Of a DNA stretch of 64,000 nucleotides, positions 38,709 through 51,183 are shown one piece after another. The stretch comes from Dactylellina haptotyla (Eukaryota > Ascomycota > Orbiliomycetes > Orbiliales > Orbiliaceae), in the NCBI GenBank assembly GCA_031310005.1, contig CM062383.1:1984001-2048000 (forward strand), given 5' to 3'. A model generated the notes under the pieces. It saw nothing but the letters and a program-made list of their open reading frames with translations. It had not been told where the DNA came from and made no database searches. How positions within the stretch are numbered: position 1 is the stretch's first letter; each line of letters begins with the position of its first letter. The translations under genes and the position numbers were made by a program.

Positions 38709-40371
38709 GAATTAAACGCCGGGTTGTAAATATTTTGGGAGTACTCTTGTTCTACTTTTTGTTAACGGCTTGGTGTTTCTTCTTTTTTTATTTACTTTTT
38801 TTTTAATTCATTTTGTGGTATTATTATCATTTTTCTTTCTTTTCACTTCTTTTACATGATTTTATGTCCGTCAAATTTAGTCCTTCATTTGTCGTTATCT
38901 TAGCAGGCCCTTTTATGCTTTCATCCCAGTTAGGAGCAAACCAACCAGAGACGAAATATCAGAACACAGTATGATTTTCGCAGCCTCTTTCCTCATATAA
39001 CATCGGCCGTTGTATTTTCTCATACGTGGTGCAAGAGAGTGCGTGTGGCTGAAAACAAGCACGCAAGCATTGAACCACGGCAATAGGAAGAACAATAGTA
39101 TCGTCGGACTATACTTGCCAGAAGGGCAATAGCGAAGGGGTGAGAGACCCTATCGAATCACCCTGTGCAGATTGGCGCCCAGGGTACTAAGCCATGTGAT
39201 GCATACAAGACACACACACACACACGCACCCACACGAACAGGCACGAGAATTTAAAGGACGGGAAGGGTTTCAATTTATCCAAAGTTGAGATGTCGGAAG
39301 AATAGCCCAGTCGCCCATGAGACCAAGTTCAAGCTAAGCTATAGTCTACCACGAACCTGGTTTGCAAGCTGACTCCGGCCAGCCACATCGCCAGGGGAGT
39401 AGGACGGTCGCTTATTTTAACACGGCCTTTCCTTTCTCTTGGCTGCGGTTTGCAACAGACAACAGACATAAAACAGGGAGGAATGTTCGAGCCGTCGAGA
39501 GACAATCGGTCGGAGAGCGCTCCCTATGATCCAGCGGCGGTCTCCACTGTTTGCCAGAATCAAGGACGCCCTGCTGCAAGCCAAGCTTCACGTTGGTTCG
39601 GATTCCGCAGGAGGCTAGTGGTTGACATTGCCGCGTGCGCTCGAATTCTAGTTCCCGAGCGAAAGCATCGAGAATGCGGTTTCAGGTTAACGATCCCGGG
39701 CCTGAGCATACGTACGCTCTCATCAAACGCAACTCTAGAGCCTCCCTTTCCCGGTTCGACAAGATCTTCTACTTTGCTGAAGCCGTAGGACGGCGGATTA
39801 TGTCAGCCGCATGCGCGCGCAGGCAGTTGAAGCTCGTCTGACAATCAAACTGCGAAAGTCTCCACTACGCCCCGACCGTTGTCCTCTCCCAGCCGGAGCC
39901 AACTAACAGAAATAGACTTCTCGTGCCGGACACCTTATTTAAATATTTGCGTACCTTGTAGTCCGCCCTCCCTTTTAAAGCCTCTTGACTACCCGCCGTC
40001 ACCAGCCCGCAGTCCTTTCAGCTTTCACAGCAGTATCTACGTTTGCCATTGTAGGATCGATCTAGATTCGATTGATACGATTGATTAATTCCATTTGGGC
40101 AGAGCTCGAGCGTCGATGGGCGTGGTCATCGCATAAACAACCTCGAAACGGGTATAAACCCACGCTTCTATCGCTCACTAACCCTCTCTCTCTATATCGC
40201 CTCGTTCTTATACCTGCCCGTCTGCCCGTCTATCGGAGAGATCCTCCTAAATTACCGTCGTCTCCCGTCTCCCGTCTTCACCATTTTTCACGCCCTCCAC
40301 ACGTACACAAATTCACATTCTCGATCACGACCGGAGAGCGTTCAAACATCATCTGCTTCCACACTCGATAG
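38709..40371. promoter_or_regulatory. 1.7-kb intergenic region
   Basis: It lies between two co-directional genes. A CA/ACAC simple repeat occurs at about 39210-39237. Open frames at 39450-39841 were examined for a small gene without a satisfying splice model. The segment 39980-40371 is probably promoter and leader of the DUF5672 gene. Confidence 0.5.
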
Positions 40372-41589
40372 ATGACAACAACAATGCCGGATATCTTCTC
40401 CTTAAAGATCACACGACGGGCGATTCTGCCACTCCTCCTCCTCCTCTTCGCCTGGAGCTTCGTCCTCTTCCCCAATGCCTCCCACAAGGTGATCTCTCGA
40501 GTGCCGCGGGTCAAGATTGGGTATCCGCACCCGCCGCGGTCGCCGTTCAACGAGACCAAGGTTGCGTTGTTGATCGAAGGGCGAGCCCTGCCGCATCTGA
40601 CTCCACTGCTCCTGCACTACATGAGTGTCGTGCCACCTGATTGTAAGGCCCCCCTCTCTTAACCCCCTTTCATGCGATCTCCGTCCGGCGGAAAAATTAT
40701 CGTGGCTGGCCACGAGGCGGACTATTTTATTATTTTACAAAACACACAACCTGTCAAAACTATTATGCTAATATCATAATTGTAAATGGAACGCAGGGAG
40801 GTTCAAGTTCTTCGGTTCCGAAGACTCGGTAAAGCACCTCAACCGTTCTCGGGTCGTGCGCGCCCACATCACCGATGGCAAGCTTGATATCGCCAAATTA
40901 CCCGAAGGAATGTCCATGCAAGGCCAGGAAGCCACTTCGCAGACGTTCACCAACCTCACGTTCTACCGTGATGTCCTAGCGCCCGCGGAATTCCTGCTCG
41001 TCTTCCAGACTGATGCGATGCTGTGTGCGAACTCCAAGCAGGACCTGGACGACTGGTTGAAGTACGACTGGGTCGGGGCTAGCTGGCGGACGAGCGATCG
41101 GTTCGGTGGGAACGGCGGGTTGAGCATCAGGCGGGTGTCAAAGATTATCACGGTGCTGGAGAATCAAGTGCGAATCAAGCATTCCGATCCCGAGGATGTG
41201 TGGCTGACGAGCCGGATGGGATTGTTGCCCGGCGCGCGCATGGCGAACGGAAACGAGCAGCAGAAGTTTTCCGCCGAGATGATTTACAGCGAGAAGCCCA
41301 TGGGGTGCGTATAAAATACTATTGTCTACCATGCATTTTGACGTTTCAGGAGCCCAAGCTAACACGGGTTGTATACAGTTTCCACACCGGCAACGGTGGA
41401 GCGTGGCTACACGGTGGGGTCTGGGGCACACCCGATCTCCGACGGCAGATGTGGGAGTACTGCCCGGAGATCAAGATGATGCTGCCGATGGACGAAGAGC
41501 GATTTATCGACATCAAGGCGTGCCCGTCCAAGCAGAACTGGAAGCGGGATGTTTCTGAAAACCCGGCGGCGGGTGTGTTCCTTATGTGA
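40372..41589 (+). CDS. DUF5672 glycosyltransferase-like type II membrane protein
   Basis: Three exons (40372-40642, 40797-41304, 41379-41589) give 329 aa. A single N-terminal hydrophobic anchor (ILPLLLLLFAWSFVLF, residues ~19-34) after a short basic tail suggests a type II Golgi membrane protein. The luminal domain carries VALLIEGRALPHLTPLLLH, ACFKFFGSED-like WRFKFFGSEDS, EFLLVFQTDAMLC, YDWVGASW, GGNGGLSIR, EDVWLT and FHTGNGGAWLHGG, the pattern of DUF5672 proteins. The FQTDAM and EDVW motifs are glycosyltransferase-like. Donor and acceptor substrates are unknown. The gene lies 588 bp upstream of fahA on the same strand but has no evident link to tyrosine catabolism. Confidence 0.86.
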
Positions 41590-42177
41590 TTTGCTTCTTT
41601 TTCTTTATCTTCTTCTTCTTCGTATAACAAGACAAAAGCATGGGGGATTGAACGGCCCTGAGGTTTGGTATATATATGTAATACACTGTCTGAGTATTTT
41701 GTGAAGGGGGGGTTGCTTTGTTTTTGCACTGTCTGAATTTGCTGGGAGTTACAGGTGATTGATATTGAGGAGCATATTACTGTTATACTTGTGTATATAC
41801 GAAGGCACGAATCTCCTAAAACGATAGATTGATTACTTATCGAGCATCGAATCCAATGTCCGGCCTGCGTACATTATTTACATGACATGATGCATCGCTG
41901 CACCCGTGCGGGCATGCAAGGGGCGCCGTCCAGCTCCGAACCCCTGCAGTTCCGACCAGCTCGAGCTCCGCTGAGGGCACCCGGCTACCAGCGGCACGCC
42001 CGCCGCTGGAACAACAACAGCCAACGCAAACGGACCTCATCCCGCCTTGAACATGTTTAAATAGCCCGGCCGCCTACCCCGGATTTCCTGCTCGCCCCGA
42101 CCGCCGTCTCCGAGATATATCGTCCTGCAGTCGCTCCAGTTCGTAGAGTATCCTTCTCCAAATTGCAATCCGTCGGC
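41590..42177. promoter_or_regulatory. fahA promoter region
   Basis: It joins the DUF5672 gene to fahA. It contains the site CGG-N7-CGG at 41982-41994 about 184 bp before the fahA start, in a GC-rich block (41910-42010). Confidence 0.55.
41982..41994 (+). promoter_or_regulatory. Candidate Zn2Cys6 site upstream of fahA
   Basis: CGGCTACCAGCGG has two CGG triplets seven bases apart. The site upstream of hpdA (49577-49589) is CGGCTACCGTCGG, identical at 11 of 13 positions. A direct-repeat CGG pair is a form used by Zn2Cys6 activators such as HmgR. Binding is inferred only. Confidence 0.45.
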
Positions 42178-43658
42178 ATGTCGTTCATCCCCATCCCCGC
42201 AGACTGCGACTTCACCCTCGCCAACATTCCCTTCGGAGTGTTCTCCACCACCACAAATGCTGCCCCGCGGCCGTGTACCGCAGTCGGCGCCCACGTTCTC
42301 GATTTATCAATTCTCTCTTCCACCGTCTTCCCGCAGGTCCTGAAGACGAATGGTGCTGCTAAAATATGCGAGTCGCTGAGGTCCACCACCCTCAACGCAT
42401 TCGCTTCTCTGGGTAAAGAGGCTCGAGTTGCTGTGCGGAATGCGGTGCTGGAAGTTACAAAGAACGGCTCGCAATGGCAGGGCGAGGTCGAGAAGGCGAT
42501 GGTCAGAATGGCTGATGCCAAAATGCACCTGCCGATGGAGATTGGTGACTACACGGACTTTTACGCTGGCAAAAACCACGCCTTCAATGTAAACCCCCCC
42601 TTACAAATGCCGGGCTTCTGAAAATGAAGTATAAGTGGTAGTGATTGCTAAACATGATGATGCAATTGCACAGATTGGCACCCTCTTCCGCGGGCCCGCG
42701 AACGCCCTGCAGCCAAACTACATCCACCTCCCCGTCGGCTACCACGGCCGCGCCTCCACTGTTGTAGTTTCAGGCACCCCGATCAAGCGCCCGCTCGGCC
42801 AGACCTGCCCGCCCACAAACGCCACTCCGAACTTCGATCAATGCCAGAAACTCGACATCGAGCTCGAGCTCGCCTGCTACGTCGCTCTACCTAACGAAAT
42901 GGGTACGCCTGTGGACATCGAGGAGGCGGAAAGCCATATATTCGGGTACAGTCTCATGAACGACTGGAGCGCACGGGACATCCAAGCGTGGGAATATGTT
43001 CCCCTCGGGCCGTTTAACGCTAAAAACTTCGGGACGACAGTTGGGGCGTGGATTGTGACGGATGAGGCATTGGAGGGGTTCAGGACCGCCGCGATCGACA
43101 ACAGTGCTGAGACGTTGCCGTATCTGAGGGAGGAGAGGAGGAGAGGGAAGGGAGTGTTTGATATGGAGTTAGAGGTACTCGTTAAGCGTGAGTCTTCACA
43201 ACATTTTTCTTAAAAAACTCTGACAAGTTGAGGTTACAGTGAACTGGGTGCTAATAATTTATTTCTTTCATTTCTGGAATACAGCGACAGGAGGAAACAA
43301 CTTCTCCAAGCTGTTCACAGTGAATGCGAAGAACCTGCTCTTCTCGTTCCCGCAGATGATCGCACACCACACTATCACCGGCTGCGCAATGCGGACCGGT
43401 GATTTACTGGGGTCAGGAACAATCTCGGGCGAGGATAAGACGTCCGTAGGGAGCTTTTTGGAGGCGACACAGAATGGAAAGGAGGACGTTGATATCGGTG
43501 GTGTGAAGAGGAAGTGGTTGGAGGATGGGGATGAGGTTCTGCTGAGGGGCCATGCGGGAAGCGGGGATGGTAGGGTCGGCTTCGGCGAATGCGCCGGCAC
43601 AATTCTGCCAGCCAGCTGGGGCCGGTGGGCAAAGGTTCAGGGGCAGCAGAAGGCCTGA
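42178..43658 (+). CDS. fahA: Fumarylacetoacetase
   Basis: Three exons (42178-42588, 42674-43187, 43285-43658) give 432 aa. It hydrolyses fumarylacetoacetate to fumarate and acetoacetate, the last step of tyrosine breakdown, in the cytosol. YTDFYAGKNHAFN (Asp127, His134) matches the catalytic/metal positions Asp126 and His133 of the mammalian enzyme. Also visible are LPVGYHGRAS, KLDIELELACYV (metal-binding Glu pair) and NDWSARDIQAWEY (metal Asp), and near the end FSFPQMIAHHTI and LLGSGTISG. The start at MSFIPIP follows the family's pattern. It opens the cluster at 42-51 kb and is followed by a small unknown gene and maiA on the same strand. Confidence 0.97.
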
Positions 43659-44428
43659 GCTGAAATGTTTTTATTACCTGGTAACAGCGGTATGGCATGG
43701 CAGGGTATATATATGAAGCGGTAATGATTTGTATTATTAAACGAATATTATTAAGTGGCACGCCGATTGATACAAAGACAAACCCCAAACCCGAGTCGTG
43801 TGAGCACTTTGATAAAATGAACGTTATTAATTATTACTTGCTCAATATTAGCGATGTATGTTTACTACATACACTGCAGATTACAGAATTGGATGGGTAT
43901 TCAAGGGAGAGAGCGATAGCGCCAGAATGCCAGGCTTGTCAGGATTCGGCAGGGGCGAGCTGAGGCTAGCTAGCATGATTCCGTCGTATATTCCGTCGAC
44001 GCATCCGCTCAGCTCAGCCCCTCTCCGACGCATATTGCATATTTAAGTATACGGTCCTCGCGCCCCCGGCAGAGAACGTCCTCTTACATCTTCTAGAAGG
44101 ATTTCTTTCTCTTTTGGCTTTTAAAATTTCTCGCCCGGAAAAGAATCCCACGAGTCGTGCCGGCAATCCTTCGGAGAATAATCCCCTCTCTCGCTTCGCT
44201 TTTAAAACCTTAACGAGAAGCCTCGACCTTGGCTCGACTTCCAGAGCTTAATTCTATTTACGTACTGCACCATAAGCTCGGTGGGTGGCCAACAAACGGA
44301 GGAATAAGAATAAAATAAAACACCCACCCCCAAACCGAACAGCGCACCGTCTGGAGCCCAGCTAGCTCCACCATCGACACAACCAACAGAAAATAGTAGG
44401 AGGGAAGACAGAAACAAGAATAGTAATC
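43659..44428. promoter_or_regulatory. Intergenic, fahA to the 79-aa gene
   Basis: No gene is seen. AT-rich sequence at 43730-43860 probably includes the fahA terminator. A pyrimidine-rich block at 44070-44210 is likely promoter or leader of the gene starting at 44429. Confidence 0.45.
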
Positions 44429-44763
44429 ATGGTCCTATCCACGGAACTCGAAATCCCCCAGCAGCCGTCGTTAACGGCGGAACAGGCGCACGCCCTCGAA
44501 GCCGCCATGGCGTCCGGCAGCCTTAGGGTCAAGAAGTCGGTTAACGGTCGCGCTGGTAGGTTTAATCCAACCCCTTTGTGATACCTTGTTTCTCGTTTCT
44601 CGGTTCGGGGGTGCGAGGCTAATATCTTTTCCCCTGCCCGTTTTATCCAGGCATTACGAGCGAGGCCATCTTCAAACCTGGATACCAGATCGGAGCATCA
44701 GTTTCGCAAGGGTTTCTAAGTCCCAAGATCGCGCCGGGACAGGATCAGAGGACCGGTTTGTGA
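44429..44763 (+). CDS. Small cluster-embedded protein, unknown (79 aa)
   Basis: Two exons (44429-44555, 44651-44763) with a GTAGGT donor and TTTATCCAG acceptor give 79 aa in frame. The sequence (MVLSTELEIPQQPSLTAEQA..., AIFKPGYQIGASVSQGFLSP) has balanced composition, no signal peptide and no membrane segment. I recognise no family. It sits between fahA and maiA on their strand. It could be a real short gene belonging to the pathway, an unrelated insertion, or a chance spliceable frame. The helical first half (LTAEQAHALEAAMASGSL) and lack of Cys suggest a small soluble protein. Confidence 0.5.
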
Positions 44764-45296
44764 ATCGGTCGGGCGGGCTGTAATCGCACCTTTTTTTGCG
44801 GGTTTTTTCCTCAATTGAGGGGTTTGCGCATGCGACACAATATGCACTACTTGGCTTCGATTGTTGTGCTCGTACATTTCATATCTTTACATACATAGCA
44901 CTTATGCAGGAGGAGGGGTTCTGTTTGGCGTTTTTCATTCACCTGTCCACGGCGCACGGTTTCTTTCGTTCTTTCATTCCAATAGAGCTGCGTTCATCAT
45001 TTGCTACATCATTCCGTATTACTCTCCCGTCCTTGATGGCGGCTTTCTTTCCTTGTCATCTGGGCTTTCCTGAATGCAGAGAGGCCTAGAGCCCGGCTGC
45101 GGCTAACCGCTCCGAACCGACCCCCTCGCCTCCACGGAAGCTACCGTGGATTTTATATTATATAACAGGATCATACCAATTGGTATGCTTCTTGCTGCAT
45201 ATATATTATCTATCAATCTTCTCTCTCTCCCCCCCCCCTCTCTCTCTGTTCATTAATATCTATAGAATAAATAAATAATCTAAAGATTGGTAGAAG
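44764..45296. promoter_or_regulatory. maiA promoter region
   Basis: Includes the GC-rich CGGCTGCGG...CTCCG block (45094-45114) and a 30-nt CT-rich tract (45219-45248) close to the maiA start. No gene is seen. Confidence 0.5.
45094..45114 (+). promoter_or_regulatory. CGG-rich block upstream of maiA
   Basis: Two overlapping CGGCT elements (CGGCTGCGG, then CGGCTAACCG) end in CTCCG about 180 bp before the maiA start. It shares the CGGCT(A/G)C core with sites before fahA, hmgA and hpdA but lacks the exact CGG-N7-CGG spacing, so it is a weaker candidate. Confidence 0.3.
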
Positions 45297-46001
45297 ATGT
45301 CCCAGCCAAACATCTCACTGCACACCTACTTCCGCTCCTCGTGCAGCGCCCGAGTCCGCATAGCCCTGAACCTCAAAGGCCTCACCTTCACCCCGCATTA
45401 CATCCATCTTGTCAAGAGCGAGCAATGCTCGCCGGAATACACCTCCATCAACCCGTCCGCCACTGTCCCGACGATAACTTTCACGCAGGATGAGGAATCG
45501 CAGGACTCCTTCGTGCTGACGCAGAGCATGGCCATCCTCGAATACCTCGAAGAGAAATTCCCGCCGCCGGCGTACACCCCTCTGCTCCCCACGAACCCGG
45601 AACATCGAGCGCGGGTCAGACAGCTGTGTAACATTATTGCGTGCGACATCCAGCCGCTCACGAATTTGAAGATGCTGAAGAGCATGAAGGAGTACGCCAA
45701 GGCTGCGGGACAGGATCCCGATGTGGCAGGGCCGGAGTGGCAGAAGAAAATCATGACGGAGGGGTTTAGGGCTTACGAGGCCATTTGCAAGAAGTCTGCG
45801 GGCAAGTACAGCGTGGGTGATGAACTTAGCATGGCGGACGTGTGCCTGATGCCGGCGATTGATGGGGCGGTGAGATTCGGGGTGGATATGGAGGAGTTTG
45901 AGACGGTGAAGCGGGTTTGGAGCGAGCTGGATAAGGTGGAGGCGGTGGTGAAGGGCGGGTGGCGGGTGCAGGGCGACACGCCGGCCGACTTGCGGGCGTA
46001 A
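45297..46001 (+). CDS. maiA: Maleylacetoacetate isomerase (zeta-class GST)
   Basis: A single exon of 234 aa, the usual length. It converts maleylacetoacetate to fumarylacetoacetate using glutathione as cofactor. SSCSARVRIALNLKG (residues ~14-28) is the zeta GST active-site motif, with the catalytic Ser/Cys. INPSATVPTI, LTQSMAILEYLEEKFP (glutathione-contact Gln-Ser) and VGDELSMADVCLMPAI, the GST C-terminal domain signature, follow. Cytosolic. It lies between fahA and hmgA, which act after and before it, consistent with co-regulation. The start ATG at 45297 directly gives the conserved N-terminus. Confidence 0.97.
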   Translation: MSQPNISLHTYFRSSCSARVRIALNLKGLTFTPHYIHLVKSEQCSPEYTSINPSATVPTITFTQDEESQDSFVLTQSMAILEYLEEKFPPPAYTPLLPTNPEHRARVRQLCNIIACDIQPLTNLKMLKSMKEYAKAAGQDPDVAGPEWQKKIMTEGFRAYEAICKKSAGKYSVGDELSMADVCLMPAIDGAVRFGVDMEEFETVKRVWSELDKVEAVVKGGWRVQGDTPADLRA

Positions 46002-46370
46002 CTTACCGCAACCAGTTTCGAATTCGTCGCATCTTCATCCAGCATGTGTAAAAGTAGGATTTCTTTTGCTTAGGAATGTAATAGTGTCAGGTCATGTCAC
46101 GATGGATGCTTTCGGTGTTTGGAGCTCATCGCATCGCAGCTGGGCCGGGTTCGTTGGGTGTGCCGACGAGAGCCGAGCGCCTTCCCCACAGCCCAAAACA
46201 GTCCGACGTGCGACATGGATACCGCCGGGACGCCCGCATCGACCCCGGCTGCGGCGGACGGGTCATATATGAGCTCCCAGACGTCATCCCGTTCGAGCTA
46301 CAACATTTGTACTTCTACTCTCGCGCAGTAATATCACATTAATCGTAACTTCTATCATTGTCGTAGCAAA
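46002..46370. promoter_or_regulatory. hmgA promoter region
   Basis: Only 369 bp separate maiA and hmgA. It contains the CGG-rich element at 46246-46261. ATGs at 46101, 46215 and 46269 precede the hmgA start and could form short upstream frames if the leader is long. Confidence 0.45.
46246..46261 (+). promoter_or_regulatory. CGG-rich element upstream of hmgA
   Basis: CGGCTGCGGCGGACGG carries four CGG triplets about 110 bp before the hmgA start and shares the CGGCT(A/G)C core with the sites at fahA, maiA and hpdA. Role inferred. Confidence 0.35.
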
Positions 46371-48096
46371 ATGGTCTGGCGAGATTCCGAAAACGAGGAC
46401 CCGAACCTCTACAACGGTAGGTTCGCTGAACCCGTAGATTAGAGGACTTCAGCTGATATCAAACGTATGAACAGAGGGATTCGGGAACCACTTCTGCTCT
46501 GAGGCCGTCCCTGGAGCTCTTCCCAAGCTCGGGAACAATCCCCAAAAGTGCGCGTACGGTCTGTACGCCGAACAGCTCAGCGGCACCGCCTTCACCGTCG
46601 ACAGATCCCACAATCAGCGCACATGGCTATATCGTATTAGGTATATCTTTCTAGCTTGAACGAGATATCATATGATATTAATCGATTCTGTAGGCCCTCC
46701 GTCGAGCACGAACGCTTCACAAAGCTCTCTCATCCGTATCTAATTAGCGACTACTCTCCCTCCAACGCCCAGGATATACACGTCACACCCACCCAACTAA
46801 GGTGGAACCCATTCGATGTCCCCTCGTCCCACAGCATAACAGATCGCGCAATTGGTACGGATGGCAAATTGGCAGTTGGTGGTGATGACAGTGGTGCTCA
46901 TAAATCTGCAGGATCGCAAGATTTCATCGAATCTCTGAGGTCCGTTTCCGGCAGCGGACAGCCCCAGACTAAAAATGGACTGGTAGGCAATTATATATAT
47001 GCGAACTGCTCTGAAAATAAAGATGAGGAATTAACAAAGAAAAAAAAATAGGCCATTCATGTCTACGGCTTCAATAAGCCCATGGTCCGCAAATCGTTCT
47101 ACAACTCCGACGGCGACTACCTTATTCTCCCACAACTCGGCCGCCTCTCCATCCGCACCGAGTTCGGCAACCTGCTCGTCCCACCCGGTGAAATCTGCGT
47201 TATCCCTCGCGGGATGAAATTCTCCATCCCCGAATTACCAGACGGCGAAGAGAAAGGATGTAGAGGGTATATTCTCGAAACTTTCTGCGCAGGCCATTGG
47301 GAACTTCCGGATTTAGGTCCCATTGGCGCGAACGGCTTAGCGAACCACAGGGATTTCAAGTACCCCGTCGCCTGTTACGAGGATGCCGACGAAGAATGGG
47401 ATATTGTGAATAAATTTATGGGCGGACTGTTTTCAGCGAAGCAAAACCATTGTCCGTACGATGTCGTCGCCTATCACGGTAACTATCTGCCGTACAAATA
47501 CTCGCTGCACAAGTTCAGCCCAGTTGGATCGATTGGATTCGATCATCCTGATCCTTCTATCTGTGAGTTTCACCTCATCGGGCTTGGAATCTTTATACTC
47601 GAGCTAATAAGAAACTGTAGTCACCGTCCTCACCATGAAAAACCACGCAACACCTGGCACCGCCCTCGCTGACTTTGTCCTCTTCCCGCCCCGCTGGCTC
47701 GTCGCGGAGAACACCTTCCGCCCGCCTTGGTTTCACCGCAACGTTATGGCCGAGTTTATGGTTAACGTCGCGGGTGAATACGACGCCAAAGCTGGTGGTT
47801 TCGTCCCCGGTGGCGCTAGTTTGCACAATTGCAATACTGCCCATGGGCCTGATAAAGAGAGTTTCGAGAAGGCGAGCAATGCGGAGCTAAAGCCGATGAA
47901 GGTCGGCGAGGGTAGTTTAGCGATCATGTTTGAGACGAGCTTGCAGCTTGCGACGACAAGTTGGGCGGTGAAGGAGAGCGGAAAGGTACAGGAGGATTAT
48001 AACACGGTTTGGCAGGATTTCGAGCCGTACTTTAGGCAGTACAAGTTGCCAAAGACGGGTGCGGCAAACGGTGGAGAGGGGGCGATGAAGCAGTAG
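46371..48096 (+). CDS. hmgA: Homogentisate 1,2-dioxygenase
   Basis: Five exons (46371-46416, 46475-46640, 46694-46982, 47052-47562, 47621-48096) give 495 aa. It opens the ring of homogentisate to maleylacetoacetate with Fe(II) and O2. The iron ligands appear in FHRNVMAEF (His376, Glu382) and NTAHGPD (His412). Their spacing (6 and 30) equals that of human His335, Glu341 and His371. Other landmarks are [71 protein letters not shown] and [17 protein letters not shown]. Loss of this enzyme in fungi gives homogentisate build-up and pyomelanin. The human WHGN motif reads YHGN here. Confidence 0.97.
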
Positions 48097-48399
48097 AATT
48101 AGCATCCAGCGTATGTACCTTGCTTTACGTGAGATATCTGTATACTAGCATTGTTTTGATAAAGCGATCAACTTGCATATCTTCCAAATGAATACTTGGC
48201 AGTCCTGTACAAGACTGAATACTTGGTATCTGTAAATTTTTAAGATTACGAATAATTGAAAGTAGATGTAAAAGTTGAAAATTTCAATTCATTCTGCTAT
48301 TAGGTATCATACAGCAATCTCGCTATGCAAGGATATAAAAGGGAAACCACAAAACGCCATCTGTCGTAAGCTTCGTATACAATTTTAATATCTGTCCGA
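48097..48399. terminator. Convergent 3' region, hmgA and TTC36-like gene
   Basis: The two genes end 303 bp apart facing each other. AT-rich sequence at 48230-48300 and 48370-48400 is suitable for polyadenylation; no exact site is assigned. Confidence 0.4.
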
Positions 48400-49128
48400 T
48401 CAAAAGGCTTCACCGATCTCCTTCTTCATCGCCTCCTTGACAATACTACCACAGAGCTTAGCGTAGGGGTTCGTATGAACTGCCATGGCTTTTGCTAGCT
48501 CATTACCGTATCGTCCACCCCAGAAGAAATCTCTCGATGCGGCTTCCTCCCAAGCGCCAAGATCGCCTCCTAAGGTCTCAAGATCCTTTGGTAGTTTCGA
48601 ATCGCTAGGGCGCTCCGAAAAGTGCTTCGATGTGGTGTGTAGAATGGTAGCACGTTGGGTGTGTGCTGCTGCGAGCATCTTTGCGGTTTGCGGTGAGATT
48701 GGCTCTGTTGGTGTGCGTGGTGAAGCGAGGGAGATGGCCATGGTGAGGTCCTTATAAGCCTTCAAAACACTCTCCCTGATGTCCGCATTGCTGGAGAAGA
48801 GGTTGTCCATATCTGCCTCATCTTGCAACGCAACAGTCATGCGGTATACTTGTGCCCGGTTGTTATATGCAGAGCAGTATGTTGGTGCGGAATCGATTGC
48901 TGAAGAGAGCAGCTGGAGAGACTTTTTGATGTCTCCGGATTCCGCGGCACGGATGGCGAGAATCTCGCTGGAACGGAGAGAGGTGAGGGTGCTGTAGACT
49001 TTGATGTGCGGGAATGTGGGTAGAGCGGAGTCGATATGGACTGGAGAGGGCGTGGGAGCGGATTCTGGGTCAAAGATCTGCTCGAGCACAGTGGAGTCGT
49101 GGTTGGAGAGAAGGCGTGCTGGTGCCAT
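48400..49128 (-). CDS. hmgX: TTC36-like TPR protein, candidate HmgX
   Basis: Single minus-strand exon of 242 aa. It resembles animal TTC36 throughout: LEQIFDPESA near the start, AAESGDIKKSLQLLSSAID and SAYNNRAQVYRM (a TPR pair, residues ~60-100), and DFFWGGRYGNELA and HTNPYAKLCGSIV near the end, the last like NPYAALC of TTC36. Mammalian TTC36 is reported to bind and stabilise HPD. In Aspergillus the tyrosine cluster contains HmgX, which is needed for homogentisate formation. Position next to and divergent from hpdA fits that role. The symbol is by cluster position and inference, because I cannot align to HmgX here. It is a soluble adaptor with no catalytic motif. Confidence 0.75.
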   Translation of the reverse strand: MAPARLLSNHDSTVLEQIFDPESAPTPSPVHIDSALPTFPHIKVYSTLTSLRSSEILAIRAAESGDIKKSLQLLSSAIDSAPTYCSAYNNRAQVYRMTVALQDEADMDNLFSSNADIRESVLKAYKDLTMAISLASPRTPTEPISPQTAKMLAAAHTQRATILHTTSKHFSERPSDSKLPKDLETLGGDLGAWEEAASRDFFWGGRYGNELAKAMAVHTNPYAKLCGSIVKEAMKKEIGEAF

Positions 49129-49879
49129 TTTTCTTTAATATTCAAAGTATACAATAGTATCTAGTGAAAGAATGAGGTTTCAATGGAGTTGAGCGTCAAG
49201 AGGAAGATATTTCTTGAAAGAAAGGGCTTTGGAGCTGATATTACAGTCAAAGTTGCAACAATTTAATAAATGTGATAGAATAAACAAGTGAGCAACGAGC
49301 TCGAGCGGACCCCGGTTGATTAATCGTCTGGGGAACAGCGAGCGATGTCATCCCATCTCATCGGGGCGGCAAGTGGATGCATGTCACAGCCGACTGCAGC
49401 CAGCAGCCCCAAACCCGCCCCTTGGATAGCCGTCCAGCGCCGGAGAGCAGCGGGCACTAACAGCAGAACTAAGCCCGTAACAGCAGCGTGCGCGAGAGTT
49501 CGATGCTGAACCTTCGGCGGATTTGGGCTGGTTTCAGAATTGCGTTGCCTGTTGTCGAGCGGTGCCCGGCTGGGCTCGGCTACCGTCGGTGGCACCAGCA
49601 TTCCCGAATGGACACATTTCCCGATTCGGACAGGCCGCGATGGGCTCTGCAGCACACCCCTGTCCACCGCTCCGCTGCTTATTCCAGCGCCGGACATTGG
49701 ACGACGCTCCATCTCAGTGCAATGCCCTCGCCATCGACTATAAAGAAACTACGCTCCCAATTTCGCTAGCCTTTTTGCAACTACAGGCTGATTGTCCATA
49801 ATAATAATCGGTATAATTGTGATAGTTTTAAGAATCGGAATCATCAACAGGCCGAATTAGAAGCAAAATATCAATCGCC
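49129..49879. promoter_or_regulatory. Divergent promoter, TTC36-like gene and hpdA
   Basis: 751 bp shared by the two start codons. It holds the CGG-N7-CGG site at 49577-49589. Several overlapping open frames around 49320-49800 reflect local GC content, not genes. Confidence 0.55.
49577..49589 (+). promoter_or_regulatory. Candidate Zn2Cys6 site between TTC36-like gene and hpdA
   Basis: CGGCTACCGTCGG, two CGG triplets seven bases apart, 291 bp before hpdA and about 450 bp before the divergent TTC36-like start. Nearly identical to the fahA site at 41982, so one factor could drive both ends of the cluster. Confidence 0.45.

Positions 49880-51183
<1,304 letters not shown>

Noticed and set aside
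39450-39841. Possible small gene from overlapping frames (a peptide with FDKIFYFAEAVGRRIM)
   Set aside because: No good GT...AG pair joined the frames into a single ATG-to-stop model, and no family resemblance was seen.
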